In this document: in pieces, positions 45,723 through 56,411 of the stretch
Position numbering within the stretch: the first letter of the stretch is position 1
Layout of the letters: each line of letters begins with the position of its first letter
Source: Streptomyces mirabilis
GTDB lineage: Bacteria > Actinomycetota > Actinomycetes > Streptomycetales > Streptomycetaceae
Direction: 5' to 3'
DNA: 64,000 bases
Assembly: GCF_039503195.1 (NCBI RefSeq)
Contig: NZ_JBCJKP010000001.1
Span: 5,952,001 to 6,016,000 of the forward strand
The notes under the pieces: model-generated
The model's input: only the letters and a program-made list of their open reading frames with translations
Database searches by the model: none
Told to the model about the DNA's origin: nothing
Translations under genes and position numbers: made by a program

Positions 45723-47017
45723 GTGACCGAGCCCCAACCCCTCTCCGAAAACACCGCAGATGTGATCGTCGTGGGGGCTGGACCAGCCGGTTCCACGACC
45801 GCGTACTACCTGGCGAAGGCCGGACTCGACGTCCTGCTCCTGGAGAAGACCGCGTTCCCGAGGGAGAAGGTCTGCGGTGACGGCCTGACCCCGCGCGCCA
45901 CCAAGCAGCTCGTCTCCATGGGGATCGACATCTCCGAAGAGGCCGGCTGGCTGCGCAACAAGGGCCTGCGCATCATCGGCGGCGGCGTCCGCCTCCAGCT
46001 GGACTGGCCGGATCTCGCCTCCTACCCGGACTACGGACTCGTCCGCAAGCGCGACGACTTCGACGAGCAGCTGGCCCGGCAGGCGCAGAAGGCGGGCGCG
46101 CGGCTGTACGAGCGCTGCAATGTCGGCGCCCCCATCATCGACGACCGCACCGGCCGCATCACGGGCGTGCACGCGAAGCTGGGCGACGCGGGGAGAAGCG
46201 CGAGGTCACCTTCCACGCGCCGCTGGTCGTCGCCGCCGACGGTAACTCCACCCGCCTGTCCCTGGCGATGGGCCTGCACCGCCGCGAGGACCGCCCGATG
46301 GGTGTCGCGGTCCGTACGTACTTCACGTCCCCGCGCCACGAGGACGACTACCTGGAGTCCTGGCTGGAGCTGTGGGACCGCCGGGGCGCCGAGGACCGTC
46401 TGCTGCCCGGCTACGGCTGGATCTTCGGCATGGGCGACGGCACCTCGAACGTCGGCCTCGGCGTGCTCAACACCTCCAACTCCTTCAAGGAACTGGACTG
46501 GCGCGAGGTCCTGAAGGCCTGGTGCGCGTCCATGCCGGAGGACTGGGGCTACACGCCGGAGAACATGACCGGCCCGATCCGCGGTGCCGCCCTTCCCATG
46601 GCCTTCAACCGCCAACCGCACTACACCAAGGGTCTGCTGCTGGTCGGCGACGCCGGTGGTCTGGTCAACCCGTTCAACGGCGAGGGCATCGCCTACGCCA
46701 TGGAGTCCGGCCAGATCGCCGCGGACGTCATCGTGCAGGCCCACGCCCGCTCGACGCCCACCCAGCGAGAACTGGCCCTCCAGCGCTACCCCCGCGTCCT
46801 CAAGGACACCTACGGCGGCTACTACACCCTCGGCCGCGCCTTCGTGAAGCTCATCGGCAACCCGAAGGTCATGAAGATCGCGACCCAGCGCGGCCTGACC
46901 CACCCGCTCCTGATGAAGTTCACCCTCAAGATGCTCGCGAACCTCACGGACCCGACCGGTGGTGACGCGATGGACCGCATCATCAACGGCCTCTCGAAGG
47001 TGGCACCGAAGGCCTGA
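45723..47017 (+). pseudogene. geranylgeranyl reductase family / menaquinone reductase MenJ-like, frameshifted
   Basis: An FAD-dependent oxidoreductase: VIVVGAGPAGSTTAYYLAKAG near the start, then EKVCGDGLTPRATKQLVSMG, in frame through GVHAKLGDAG (about 46190). The frame then breaks. One added G in the GCGGGGAGAAG run restores EKREVTFHAPLVVAADGNST and joins LAMGLHRREDRPMGVAVRTY to the stop at 47017, including GLLLVGDAGGLVNPFNGEGI. By homology it would saturate a menaquinone side-chain double bond. GTG 45723 has GGGGAG upstream; ATG 45672 is an alternative but sits too close to a TAGACT -10 at 45662. A sequencing error or a real mutation are both possible. Confidence 0.85.
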
Positions 47018-47064
47018 CGCCCTCACGGGGTCGCGCCCGGGGCCCGGGCGACCCCCGGTGACCT

Positions 47065-47088
47065 CCGGGGGGCGGTCCCGCCCCCCGG
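47065..47088. terminator. hairpin after the MenJ-like gene
   Basis: CCGGGGGGCGG and CCGCCCCCCGG, 11-base perfect inverted repeat with two central bases, 47 bases after the stop. Confidence 0.5.
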
Positions 47089-47100
47089 GACAGCACGACG

Positions 47101-47128
47101 AGGCCGCCACCCACTCGGGTGGCGGCCT
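47101..47128. terminator. bidirectional terminator between convergent genes
   Basis: AGGCCGCCACCC (47101-47112), loop ACTC, GGGTGGCGGCCT (47117-47128): a perfect 12-base stem with a tetraloop between the MenJ-like and NlpC/P60 genes. Confidence 0.88.
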
Positions 47129-47159
47129 TCACGCCGTACGACTCACCAGGTCCCGCGAC

Positions 47160-47966
47160 TCAGAGAACGCGCACCGCGCCCGTGGCCGGGTAGCCCGAAA
47201 GGTCCTGAATCACCACACCCTTGGAGGGGTTGGCCGCGTCCAGGTACTGGCCGTTACCGATGTACACACCCACGTGGTACGCCGAACCGGCCGAACCCCA
47301 GTACAGGATGTCGCCGACCTGGATGTTGGACAGCGAAACCGGCGTACCGGACGTCGACTGGTCCTGCGAGACGCGCGGCAGGTCGACACCGACCTGCCGG
47401 AACGCGGCCTGCACGAGGCCGGAGCAGTCCCAGGCGTTGGGGCCCGTACCGCCCATCACGTACGCGTCGCCGACCTGAGCCTTGAGGAAGGCGATGACGG
47501 TGGCGACACTGCCGCTGGCCGGGGCGGAGACGGTCGAACTCGAGGAGCCCGCGGAGCTGGACAGGACGGTCCGCGTGGACGACCGGGAGGCGGCCTGGGC
47601 GGCCGCGGCCTTCCGCGCGTCCTCGGCCTTCTTCTTGGCCTCCGCCTTCTTCTTGGCGTCCGCGAGGTCCGCCTTGGCCTGCTTCGCGGCCTTTGCGGCG
47701 GCCGCGTCGCGCTCGGCCTGCAGCTCGTAGTTCGCAGCGGCCTGCTGCGTGGCGTCCGCGGACTGCGCCAACTGAGTGGCCAGGTCGGCCGTCAGGGTGG
47801 GCAGTTCGAGGGTCTGGGTCACGGGCTCGGCGGCGTTCGCCGAACCAGCCGCACCGGCCACGGCCAAGGTGCTGAGAACGCCACCGGCAACTCCGGCGCG
47901 CATCGCTAGCGTCGACGCGTTGCGGCGGGGCTTCCGGTGGTTGCGTATGTGAGCGGTGTGGGACAT
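47160..47966 (-). CDS. secreted NlpC/P60 peptidoglycan endopeptidase
   Basis: A 268-residue exported hydrolase. A long basic-then-hydrophobic signal peptide (RKPRRN, then MRAGVAGGVLSTLAVAGAAG) precedes an Ala/Lys-rich probable coiled coil (about residues 75-130) and a C-terminal NlpC/P60 domain: Cys181 in WDCSGLVQAAFRQVGV and His in YHVGVYIGNGQYLDA. It cleaves peptide cross-bridges of the cell wall. Start is uncertain: ATG 47966, ATG 47996 and GTG 48023 are all in frame and none has a convincing ribosome site. Confidence 0.88.
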   Translation of the reverse strand: MSHTAHIRNHRKPRRNASTLAMRAGVAGGVLSTLAVAGAAGSANAAEPVTQTLELPTLTADLATQLAQSADATQQAAANYELQAERDAAAAKAAKQAKADLADAKKKAEAKKKAEDARKAAAAQAASRSSTRTVLSSSAGSSSSTVSAPASGSVATVIAFLKAQVGDAYVMGGTGPNAWDCSGLVQAAFRQVGVDLPRVSQDQSTSGTPVSLSNIQVGDILYWGSAGSAYHVGVYIGNGQYLDAANPSKGVVIQDLSGYPATGAVRVL

Positions 47967-48205
47967 GGGTACAACCGGTATCAGGGACTCCCTCATACCT
48001 TCAAGAAACGTGTGGTGCGCCACAGTTGTTCAATCCGCGGCCGAATCCGGGGCGCGTCACTCTTTATTGACGCCGTAACGGGCATTCCGGACAGAGATGA
48101 TCAAGCCTGTGATCATGCCCTTTCCGCATTACGTCCGAATTGCCCTCTGCCTACCATTGGTTGCAGGCTGTGGCCAAGGCCGGCTTATCCGACCCATAGG
48201 TCGAT

Positions 48206-48219
48206 GTGACACAGGTCAC
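48206..48219. promoter_or_regulatory. Crp-like operator upstream of the NlpC/P60 gene
   Basis: GTGACACAGGTCAC is a palindrome that fits the GTG-N6-GNCAC pattern reported for Streptomyces Crp. It lies about 240 bases upstream of the hydrolase start. Confidence 0.45.
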
Positions 48220-48595
48220 GGAACGGTCGCCGGGCCCACGGCGTCTCGCGCGCACCTCTCGACTCCCCCGTACTCGTGAACGCATGCACGCGCCGATGCT
48301 CGTCCACACCGTCCACACCCCTCCCCCTGATGTGTGAACGCGGTCCTCTATCAAGCCCCCGCGTCCAGCACCAATTTGCATGCGTCGGAAGTCTCTTGAT
48401 ATGGAGACGCCGCCCCGGACCTGTGGTGACGAGCGGAAATGTCACATCTGGTGATCGCACGGACGCTTCGCGTATGAAGATCACTGCTCATCCGACTTCA
48501 TGATCGTTCGTCAGGTGGTGGAGATCACAAAGCTTGTGCAATACCCCGTGTCGCAGATCACAGACCGGCGGGCATAAGATGCGAGGCAGTTGGGC

Positions 48596-48613
48596 TTGTG
48601 ACCTGCTTCACAT
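48596..48613. promoter_or_regulatory. Rex operator (ROP) of the nuo operon
   Basis: TTGTGACCTGCTTCACAT is close to the Rex consensus (TTGTGAA-N4-TTCACAA). It sits 108 bases before nuoA, just downstream of a plausible -10, so bound Rex would block transcription. Rex senses NADH/NAD+ and is known to control respiratory operons in Streptomyces. Confidence 0.75.
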
Positions 48614-48720
48614 GTACGCGATCTTCGTCGGGACGCACGGGGTTCGTGGGACGGGTGGGGCAGAAGTGCTTGCCTGACGCAACCGCCAGCAGTCAGTGCC
48701 GACTGAGAGGAGCGAGGAGC

Positions 48721-49080
48721 GTGAACGCGTATGCGCCGATCCTCGTACTGGGAGCCCTCGGGGCAGGCTTTGCGATCTTCTCCGTGGTCATGGCCACGCT
48801 TATCGGTCCAAAGCGATACAACCGGGCCAAGCTCGAGGCCTACGAGTGCGGTATCGAGCCGACCCCCACGCCGGCCGGCGGCGGGCGCTTCCCCATCAAG
48901 TACTACCTGACGGCGATGCTCTTCATCGTCTTCGACATCGAGATCGTCTTCCTCTACCCCTGGGCCGTCACCTTCGACGCCCTGGGTGTTTTCGGGCTCG
49001 TGGAGATGCTGCTCTTCGTGCTCACCGTCTTCGTCGCGTACGCGTACGTATGGCGGCGCGGCGGCCTGGAATGGGACTGA
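48721..49080 (+). CDS. nuoA: NADH-quinone oxidoreductase subunit A
   Basis: A 119-residue membrane subunit with three helices and the conserved KRYNRAKLEAYECGIEPTPTPAGG and IKYYLTAMLFIVFDIEIVFLYPW. The GTG at 48721 is preceded by GAGAGGAGCGAGGAGC; an in-frame TTG far upstream (48598) lies in the Rex operator and is rejected. First gene of the operon encoding the proton-pumping Complex I. Confidence 0.96.
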   Translation: MNAYAPILVLGALGAGFAIFSVVMATLIGPKRYNRAKLEAYECGIEPTPTPAGGGRFPIKYYLTAMLFIVFDIEIVFLYPWAVTFDALGVFGLVEMLLFVLTVFVAYAYVWRRGGLEWD

Positions 49081-49094
49081 GGGGCCTTTAAGAC

Positions 49095-49649
49095 ATGGGA
49101 CTCGAAGAAAAGCTGCCGAGCGGATTCCTGCTGACCACCGTCGAGCAGGCCGCGGGCTGGGTGCGTAAGGCGTCCGTCTTCCCCGCCACGTTCGGACTCG
49201 CGTGCTGCGCCATCGAGATGATGACGACCGGTGCGGGCCGCTACGACCTCGCGCGCTTCGGCATGGAGGTCTTCCGCGGCTCACCGCGCCAGGCCGACCT
49301 CATGATCGTCGCCGGCCGCGTCAGCCAGAAGATGGCGCCGGTGCTCCGGCAGGTCTATGACCAGATGCCCAACCCCAAGTGGGTGATCTCCATGGGGGTC
49401 TGTGCCTCATCGGGCGGAATGTTCAACAACTACGCCATTGTGCAGGGCGTCGACCACATCGTCCCGGTCGACATCTATTTGCCCGGCTGTCCGCCGCGCC
49501 CCGAGATGCTGATGGACGCGATCCTCAAGCTCCACCAGAAGATCCAGACCTCCAAGCTCGGCGTGAACGCCGAGGAGGCGGCCCGCGAGGCGGAGGAAGC
49601 GGCGCTCAAGGCGCTCCCCACCATTGAGATGAAGGGCCTGCTGCGGTGA
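49095..49649 (+). CDS. nuoB: NADH-quinone oxidoreductase subunit B
   Basis: A 184-residue subunit carrying the terminal 4Fe-4S cluster N2. Its Cys are in [24 protein letters not shown] and [15 protein letters not shown]. It passes electrons to quinone at the interface with NuoD. The C-terminus overlaps nuoC as GTGA. Confidence 0.97.
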   Translation: MGLEEKLPSGFLLTTVEQAAGWVRKASVFPATFGLACCAIEMMTTGAGRYDLARFGMEVFRGSPRQADLMIVAGRVSQKMAPVLRQVYDQMPNPKWVISMGVCASSGGMFNNYAIVQGVDHIVPVDIYLPGCPPRPEMLMDAILKLHQKIQTSKLGVNAEEAAREAEEAALKALPTIEMKGLLR

Positions 49650-50386
49650 GCGACGCGAACGGCAACGGGGTGAACCCCGAGAAGGACCTCGGCGCCTCGA
49701 ACCTCCCCGGCCAGCGCGGCGAGGGCGGTGAGGAGATCCGCGTCCAGCGCGGCATGTTCGGCGCCAACAACGGTGGCGACACCACCGGCTACGGAGGCCT
49801 GGTCCGCTCCGTCCGGCTACCCGGCCCGGCCACCCGCCCCTACGGCGGCTGGTTCGACGAGGTCGCCGACGAGCTGGAAGGCGCCCTGGAGGAACAGGGA
49901 CTCGTCCCCGACAACGCCATCGAGAAGACGATCGTCGACCGCGACGAGCTCACCTTCCACATCGAACGCGAGTACCTGGTCCGGGTCGCCCAGACCCTCC
50001 GCGACGACCCGGCCCTGCGCTTCGAACTGTGCACGGGCGTGAGCGGAGTGCACTACCCCAGCGACAAGGGCCGGGAGCTGCACGCCGTCTACCACCTGCG
50101 CTCGATCACCCACAACCGGCTGATCCGCCTCGAAGTCAGCGCCCCCGACGCCGACCCGCACGTCCCCTCGCTCGTCTCCGTCTACCCGACGAACGACTGG
50201 CACGAGCGCGAGACGTACGACTTCTTCGGCCTGATCTTCGACGGCCACCCGGCACTGACGCGGATCATGATGCCGGACGACTGGCAGGGCCACCCGCAGC
50301 GCAAGGACTACCCCCTCGGTGGCATCCCCATCGAGTACAAGGGCGCCCAGATCCCTGCTCCGGACCAGCGGAGGTCGTACTCATGA
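49646..50386 (+). CDS. nuoC: NADH-quinone oxidoreductase subunit C
   Basis: A 246-residue 30-kDa-type subunit. The signature [40 protein letters not shown] lies near residues 185-225. A Gly-rich charged N-terminal extension of about 60 residues precedes the fold. The GTG overlaps nuoB and its stop overlaps nuoD (ATGA). Confidence 0.96.
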   Translation: MSDANGNGVNPEKDLGASNLPGQRGEGGEEIRVQRGMFGANNGGDTTGYGGLVRSVRLPGPATRPYGGWFDEVADELEGALEEQGLVPDNAIEKTIVDRDELTFHIEREYLVRVAQTLRDDPALRFELCTGVSGVHYPSDKGRELHAVYHLRSITHNRLIRLEVSAPDADPHVPSLVSVYPTNDWHERETYDFFGLIFDGHPALTRIMMPDDWQGHPQRKDYPLGGIPIEYKGAQIPAPDQRRSYS

Positions 50387-51726
50387 GCACGCAGACCCCT
50401 TCTTCCGGCGCGTCCGCCGCGGCGGCGCGGGAGACGACCGAGGGCACCGTATATACGGTCACCGGTGGCGACTGGGACGAGATCGCCCAGTCCGCGGCGA
50501 AGTCCGACGACGAACGCATCATCGTCAACATGGGCCCGCAGCATCCGTCCACCCACGGCGTGCTCCGGCTCATCCTGGAGATCGACGGTGAGACGGTCAC
50601 CGAGGCCCGCTGCGGCATCGGCTACCTCCACACCGGCATCGAGAAGAACCTCGAGTTCCGCACGTGGACCCAGGGCACCACGTTCGTGACGCGCATGGAC
50701 TATCTGACGCCGTTCTTCAACGAGACGGCCTACTGTCTCGCCGTCGAGAAGCTCCTCGGCATCGAGGACCAGATCCCCGACCGCGCCTCGATCGTCCGCG
50801 TCCTCCTGATGGAGCTGAACCGACTCTCCTCCCACCTGGTGTGCATCGCCACCGGAGGCATGGAACTCGGCGCCACCACGATCATGATCTACGGGTTCCG
50901 TGATCGTGAACTCATTCTCGACATCTACGAACTGATCACCGGCCTGCGGATGAACCACGCGTACATCCGCCCCGGCGGACTCGCCCAGGACCTGCCGCCC
51001 GGCGCGGTGGACCAGATCCGCGAGTTCGTGAAGAAGATGCACAAGAACCTTCCCGAGTACGACAAGCTCGCCACCGGGAACCCCATCTTCAAGGCACGTA
51101 TGCAGGACGTCGGCTACCTCGACCTGGCCGGCTGCATGGCCCTCGGCGCCACCGGCCCGATCCTGCGCTCCGCGGGTCTGCCGCACGACCTGCGCAAGGC
51201 CCAGCCGTACTGCGGCTACGAGACGTACGACTTCGAGATCCCGACCGCCGACACCTGCGACTCCTACGGGCGCTTCCTGATCCGCCTGGAGGAAATGCGC
51301 CAGTCGCTGCACATCGTCGAGCAGTGCCTGGACCGGCTGCAGCCCGGCCCGGTCATGGTCGCCGACAAAAAGATCGCCTGGCCCGCCCAGCTCGCACTGG
51401 GCCCCGACGGTCTCGGCAACTCCCTCGACCACATCAAGAAGATCATGGGCACCTCCATGGAGGCCCTGATCCACCACTTCAAGCTGGTGACCGAGGGCTT
51501 CCGCGTCCCGCCGGGACAGACGTACGCGGCGGTCGAGTCGCCCAAGGGCGAGCTCGGGGTGCACGCCGTGTCCGACGGAGGCACCCGCCCCTACCGGGTC
51601 CACTTCCGCGACCCGTCCTTCACCAATCTGCAGGCCATGGCGGCGATGTGCGAGGGCGGCCAGGTCGCCGACGTCATCGTCGCCGTCGCGTCCATCGACC
51701 CCGTGATGGGAGGCGTCGACCGGTGA
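50383..51726 (+). CDS. nuoD: NADH-quinone oxidoreductase subunit D
   Basis: A 447-residue 49-kDa-type subunit forming the quinone site: [22 protein letters not shown] near residue 45, [21 protein letters not shown], and C-terminal PVMGGVDR. About 35 low-complexity Ser/Ala-rich residues begin the protein. ATG 50383 was chosen for the ATGA overlap with nuoC. Confidence 0.97.
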   Translation: MSTQTPSSGASAAAARETTEGTVYTVTGGDWDEIAQSAAKSDDERIIVNMGPQHPSTHGVLRLILEIDGETVTEARCGIGYLHTGIEKNLEFRTWTQGTTFVTRMDYLTPFFNETAYCLAVEKLLGIEDQIPDRASIVRVLLMELNRLSSHLVCIATGGMELGATTIMIYGFRDRELILDIYELITGLRMNHAYIRPGGLAQDLPPGAVDQIREFVKKMHKNLPEYDKLATGNPIFKARMQDVGYLDLAGCMALGATGPILRSAGLPHDLRKAQPYCGYETYDFEIPTADTCDSYGRFLIRLEEMRQSLHIVEQCLDRLQPGPVMVADKKIAWPAQLALGPDGLGNSLDHIKKIMGTSMEALIHHFKLVTEGFRVPPGQTYAAVESPKGELGVHAVSDGGTRPYRVHFRDPSFTNLQAMAAMCEGGQVADVIVAVASIDPVMGGVDR

Positions 51727-52565
51727 CCACCACCCCCGAGGGCGTCAGCCTGGGCATGCCCCAACTGCCCGCGCCCGACTATCCGGACGACGTCCGAGCC
51801 CGGCTCGAGGCGGACGCGCGCGAGATCGTCGCCCGCTACCCGGACTCCCGTTCGGCGCTCCTTCCGTTGCTGCATCTCGTGCAGTCGGAGGAGGGCCATG
51901 TCACGCGCACGGGGCAGCGGTTCTGCGCGGACGTACTGAACCTGACCACGGCCGAGGTCACCGCCGTCGCGACCTTCTACTCGATGTACCGGCGCAAGCC
52001 GAGCGGCGACTACCAGGTGGGTGTGTGCACCAACACCCTGTGCGCGGTCATGGGCGGCGACGCGATCTTCGAGGCCCTGCAGGACCACCTGGGCGTCGGC
52101 AACGGCGAGACCACCGACGACGGCAAGGTCACGCTGGAGCACATCGAGTGCAACGCGGCCTGCGACTTCGCACCGGTCGTGATGGTCAACTGGGAGTTCT
52201 TCGACAACCAGACCGTGGCCTCCGCGAAGCGCCTCGTGGACGACCTGCGCACGGGAGCAGAGGTCGCACCCACCCGCGGCGCCCCCTTGTGCACCTTCAA
52301 GGACACCGCGCGGATCCTGGCGGGCTTCCCCGACGAGCGCGAGGGAGCCGTGGAGGCGGGCGGCAGCGCGGGCCCCGCCTCACTGATCGGTCTCCGCCTG
52401 GCCAAGGGGGAGAGCGTCCAGGCGCGCGTGGTCCACCCGCGAGGCGGCCGGGCACCGCAGGACCAGCCGCCGGCCGAGCACCTGAGCTCGCACGACGCGC
52501 CGCAGGACACGTCGGCCTCCGATCCGTCGCACCCGGCGGGTCCCGCAGCCGAGGAGGGGGAGTGA
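51723..52565 (+). CDS. nuoE: NADH-quinone oxidoreductase subunit E
   Basis: A 280-residue subunit with a thioredoxin-like 2Fe-2S domain: CTNTLC (two Cys) and CNAACD (two Cys). The fold ends near residue 185; about 90 more residues, Ala/Pro/Gly-rich and acidic, form an extension longer than in Escherichia coli NuoE. GTG 51723 overlaps nuoD. Confidence 0.95.
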   Translation: MTTTPEGVSLGMPQLPAPDYPDDVRARLEADAREIVARYPDSRSALLPLLHLVQSEEGHVTRTGQRFCADVLNLTTAEVTAVATFYSMYRRKPSGDYQVGVCTNTLCAVMGGDAIFEALQDHLGVGNGETTDDGKVTLEHIECNAACDFAPVVMVNWEFFDNQTVASAKRLVDDLRTGAEVAPTRGAPLCTFKDTARILAGFPDEREGAVEAGGSAGPASLIGLRLAKGESVQARVVHPRGGRAPQDQPPAEHLSSHDAPQDTSASDPSHPAGPAAEEGE

Positions 52566-53911
52566 TGACGTTGGCACCCGAGATCGACGAGACCAGCCCG
52601 GAAAAGCTGCTCGCACCCGTGCTGTCGGCCTTCTGGGACGAGGAGAAGTCCTGGTCGCTGGACGTCTACCGGAGGCACGAGGGGTACGAGGGGCTGCGCA
52701 AGGCGCTGGCCATGTCGCCGGACGACCTGATCGCGTACGTCAAGGACTCCGGTCTGCGCGGCCGGGGCGGCGCGGGATTCCCCACCGGAATGAAGTGGCA
52801 GTTCATTCCTCAGGGCGATGGCAAACCTCACTATCTAGTTGTCAACGCCGACGAATCGGAGCCGGGAACCTGCAAGGACATCCCGCTCCTCTTCGCGAAC
52901 CCGCACAGCCTCATCGAGGGCATTGTGATCGCGTGTTATGCCATCAGGTCTTCGCATGCGTTCATCTATCTCCGCGGTGAAGTCGTCCCCGTGTTGCGGC
53001 GGTTGCACGAGGCCGTTCGAGAGGCCTACGCGGCGGGCTACCTGGGCGAGAACATCCTCGGCAGCGGACTCGACCTCAAGCTCACCGTGCACGCGGGCGC
53101 GGGCGCGTACATCTGCGGTGAGGAGACCGCACTGCTCGACTCGCTCGAAGGCCGCCGTGGTCAACCGCGGCTCCGTCCCCCCTTCCCAGCCGTCGCGGGC
53201 CTCTACGCGTGCCCGACTGTGGTGAATAACGTCGAGTCGATCGCGTCAGTTCCCGCAATCCTCCGAAAAGGCAAGGAATGGTTCAGGTCGATGGGCAGCG
53301 AGAAGTCCCCGGGCTTCACGCTGTACTCGCTCAGCGGCCACGTCGCCAGCCCCGGCCAGTACGAGGCTCCGCTCGGCATCACACTCCGTCAACTCCTTGA
53401 GATGAGCGGCGGGATGCGCCCCGGCCACCGGTTGAAGTTCTGGACGCCGGGCGGCTCCTCGACCCCGATGTTCACCGACGAGCACCTCGACGTCCCTCTT
53501 GATTACGAAGGAGTGGGTGCCGCGGGTTCCATGCTCGGCACAAAAGCACTCCAGTGCTTCGACGAGACGACCTGCGTCGTGCGGGCTGTCACCCGGTGGA
53601 CCGAGTTCTACGCCCACGAGTCCTGCGGCAAGTGCACGCCCTGCCGCGAAGGGACGTACTGGCTCGTGCAGTTGCTGCGCGACATCGAGGCCGGCAAGGG
53701 CGTCATGTCGGACCTCGACAAGCTCAACGACATCGCCGACAACATCAACGGCAAGTCGTTCTGCGCCCTCGGCGACGGCGCCGCCTCGCCGATCTTCTCC
53801 TCGCTCAAGTACTTCCGCGAGGAGTACGAGGAGCACATCACGGGCCGCGGCTGCCCCTTTGACCCGGCCAAGTCCACGGCTTGGGCCGACCGCACGGAGG
53901 TGAACGCATGA
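52565..53911 (+). CDS. nuoF: NADH-quinone oxidoreductase subunit F
   Basis: A 448-residue NADH- and FMN-binding subunit. [16 protein letters not shown] binds FMN and [15 protein letters not shown] and the 4Fe-4S motif [13 protein letters not shown] near residue 355 are intact. The start is ATG 52565, which overlaps the nuoE stop by one base (GTG 52562 is also possible). Several stretches use unusually many A/T-ending codons (about 52795-53010, 53218-53285 and 53490-53550), unlike the neighbouring genes. Confidence 0.97.
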   Translation: MTLAPEIDETSPEKLLAPVLSAFWDEEKSWSLDVYRRHEGYEGLRKALAMSPDDLIAYVKDSGLRGRGGAGFPTGMKWQFIPQGDGKPHYLVVNADESEPGTCKDIPLLFANPHSLIEGIVIACYAIRSSHAFIYLRGEVVPVLRRLHEAVREAYAAGYLGENILGSGLDLKLTVHAGAGAYICGEETALLDSLEGRRGQPRLRPPFPAVAGLYACPTVVNNVESIASVPAILRKGKEWFRSMGSEKSPGFTLYSLSGHVASPGQYEAPLGITLRQLLEMSGGMRPGHRLKFWTPGGSSTPMFTDEHLDVPLDYEGVGAAGSMLGTKALQCFDETTCVVRAVTRWTEFYAHESCGKCTPCREGTYWLVQLLRDIEAGKGVMSDLDKLNDIADNINGKSFCALGDGAASPIFSSLKYFREEYEEHITGRGCPFDPAKSTAWADRTEVNA

Positions 53912-56411
53912 CGGTGACCACCAGCGCTCCCTCGGGAGGGGGAGAGGCGGCGGTTCCGCCGGAGGATCTCGTCTCGCTGACGATCGACGGAGCCGAGATC
54001 AGCGTGCCCAAGGGCACCCTGGTCATCCGGGCCGCCGAACAGCTCGGCATCGAGATCCCCGATTCTGCGACCATCCGCTGCTCGACCCGGCCGGCGCCTG
54101 CCGCCAGTGCATCGTCGAGGTCGAGGGCCAGCGCAAGCCCATGGCGTCCTGCACGATCACGTGTACGGACGGAATGGTGGTGAAGACTCACCTCACCTCG
54201 CCCGCCGCCGAAAAGGCCCAGCACGGTGTGATGGAGCTGCTGCTCATCAACCATCCGCTGGACTGCCCGGTCTGCGACAAGGGTGGCGAGTGCCCGCTGC
54301 AGAACCAGGCGATGTCGCACGGCAACGCCGAGTCCCGCTTCGAGGGCAAGAAACGGACCTACGAGAAGCCGGTCCCGATCTCCACGCAGGTACTGCTCGA
54401 CCGCGAGCGGTGCGTGCTGTGCGCCCGCTGCACCCGCTTCTCCAACCAGATCGCCGGCGACCCGATGATCGAGCTGATCGAGCGGGGCGCGCTCCAGCAG
54501 GTCGGCACCGGCGAAGGCGACCCGTTCGAGTCGTACTTCTCCGGGAACACCATCCAGATCTGCCCGGTGGGCGCGCTGACCTCGGCGGCGTATCGCTTCC
54601 GCTCGCGTCCGTTCGACCTCGTCTCCTCGCACTCGGTGTGCGAGCACTGCGCGGGCGGCTGCGCGACCCGCACCGACCACCGGCGCGGCAAGGTCTTGCG
54701 GCGCCTGGCCTCCCCCGACCCCGAGGTCAACGAGGAGTGGCTCTGCGACAAGGGGCGGTTCGGGTTCCGGTACGCGCAGCAGCGGGACCGGCTCGAGACA
54801 CCCCTCGTACGGGGCGAGTCGGGTGAACTGGAGCCCGCTTCGTGGCCCGAGGCCCTGGAGGCGGCGGCCCGGGGCCTGTCGGCGGCCCGCGGCCGGACCG
54901 GCGTCCTGACCGGTGGCCGTCTCACCGTCGAGGACGCCTACGCCTACAGCAAGTTCGCGCGCGTGGCCCTCGACACGAACGACATCGACTTCCGCGCGCG
55001 CGTGCACAGCGCCGAGGAGGCCGACTTCCTGGCCTCCCGGGTCGCCGGACACGGACGGGACCTCGACGGTACGGGCCTCACGTACACCTCTTTGGAGAAG
55101 GCGCCCGGCGTCCTGCTCGTCGGCTTCGAGTCCGAGGAGGAGGCGCCCGGAGTCTTCCTGCGGCTGCGCAAGGCCTGGCGCGGACACGGACAGAAGACGT
55201 TCTCGCTCGCCACGTACGCGACACGCGGCCTGGACAAGGCGGGCGGCACGCTGCTGCCCGCCGCGCCCGGTACCGAGACCGAGTGGCTGGACGCCCTCGC
55301 GAGCGGCGTCGGCCTGGAGGGCGACGGTGCCAGGGCCGCCGAGGCGCTGCGCACCGAGGGTGCGGTGATCGTCGTCGGCGAGCGGCTCGCGGGTGTGGCG
55401 GGCGGCCTCACCGCCGCCGTACGGGCCGCGACCGCGACCGGCGCCACGCTGGTGTGGATCCCGCGCCGGGCCGGGGAGCGCGGCGCGATCGAGGCGGGCG
55501 CGCTTCCGTCGCTGCTGCCGGGCGGGCGTCCGGCCACCGACCCGCGCGCGCGGGAGGAGGTCGCGGCCGCCTGGGGCGTCTCCGAGCTCCCGCACCGCTA
55601 CGGGCGCGACACCGGCCAGATCGTCGAGGCCGCCGTCGGCGGGGAGCTGCGGGCCCTGGTGGTGGCGGGCGTGGAGGTCGCCGACCTTCCCGACCCGGCA
55701 CGCGCGCGTGCGGCCCTTTCCGAAGTCGGCTTCCTGGTGTCGCTCGAACTGCGGCCCGGTGAGGTCACCGAGCACGCGGATGTCGTCCTCCCGGTGGCCG
55801 CGGTCGCCGAGAAGGCGGGCACCTTCCTGAACTGGGAGGGCAGGGTGCGCTTCTTCGAGGCCGCGCTCAAGCCCGACCAGATGACCCGTCCACTGGCACC
55901 CACCGACGCGCGTGTCCTGCAGATGCTCGCCGACGCCATGGACGTACACCTGGGCCTGCCGGATCTGCGCACCACGCGCGGGGAGCTGGACCGGCTCGGT
56001 CCCTGGGGCGGCCTGCGGGCCACCGGGCCCGTGGAGATCGCGGCATCACTGCCGCGTCCCGCCGCGGGGGAGGCCGTGCTCGCGGGCCACCGGCTGTTGC
56101 TCGACCAGGGCCGCCTCCAGGAGGGCGACGACGCGCTCGCCGGGACCCGGCATGCCGCACGCGCGCGTGTGTCGGCCGCCACCGCCGCCGAGGCGGGCGT
56201 CAAGGAAGGCGACCTCCTCGCGGTCACCAGCAGTGCCGGAACCGTCGAACTGCCGCTGCAGATCACCGAGATGCCCGACCGCGTGGTCTGGCTCCCGCTG
56301 AACTCCACCGGAGGGGGCGTCGCCTCCGACACGGGGGCGCTGCCCGGCGCACTCGTCCGCATCGGCCCGGCGACGCTCGTCGGCGAGGCCCCCAAGGAGG
56401 TGGAGGCATGA
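53908..56411 (+). pseudogene. nuoG: NADH-quinone oxidoreductase subunit G, frameshifted
   Basis: The 834-codon gene begins at ATG 53908 (ATGA overlap with nuoF) and reads well to [14 protein letters not shown] (about 54059). The frame then breaks: ATCCCCGATTC should be ATCCCCCGATTC, giving [20 protein letters not shown], after which the second frame continues from [13 protein letters not shown] to 56411. Beyond the break everything is intact: [36 protein letters not shown] and the molybdopterin-like domain. The loss of one C removes part of the 2Fe-2S site (N1b). A sequencing error is likely, since the rest of the operon is perfect. Confidence 0.92.

Larger units (their letters stand above)
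47967..48720. other. 754-base divergent spacer before nuoA
   Basis: It has no convincing gene and is AT-richer than its surroundings. It contains a Crp-like palindrome (48206-48219), an inverted repeat ATGAAG/CTTCAT near 48473-48500, a possible -10 (TAAGAT near 48575) and the Rex-type operator (48596-48613). I looked for a ydaO (c-di-AMP) riboswitch before the NlpC/P60 gene and did not find one by eye. Confidence 0.6.

Noticed and set aside
47967..48300. ydaO (c-di-AMP) riboswitch before the NlpC/P60 gene
   Set aside because: Such riboswitches often precede actinobacterial wall hydrolases, but I could not match the conserved core by eye. A covariance-model search would decide.
48598..48720. 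Extended N-terminus of nuoA from a TTG at 48598
   Set aside because: The extension would translate the Rex operator and leader, and the GTG at 48721 has a good ribosome site and gives the family length.
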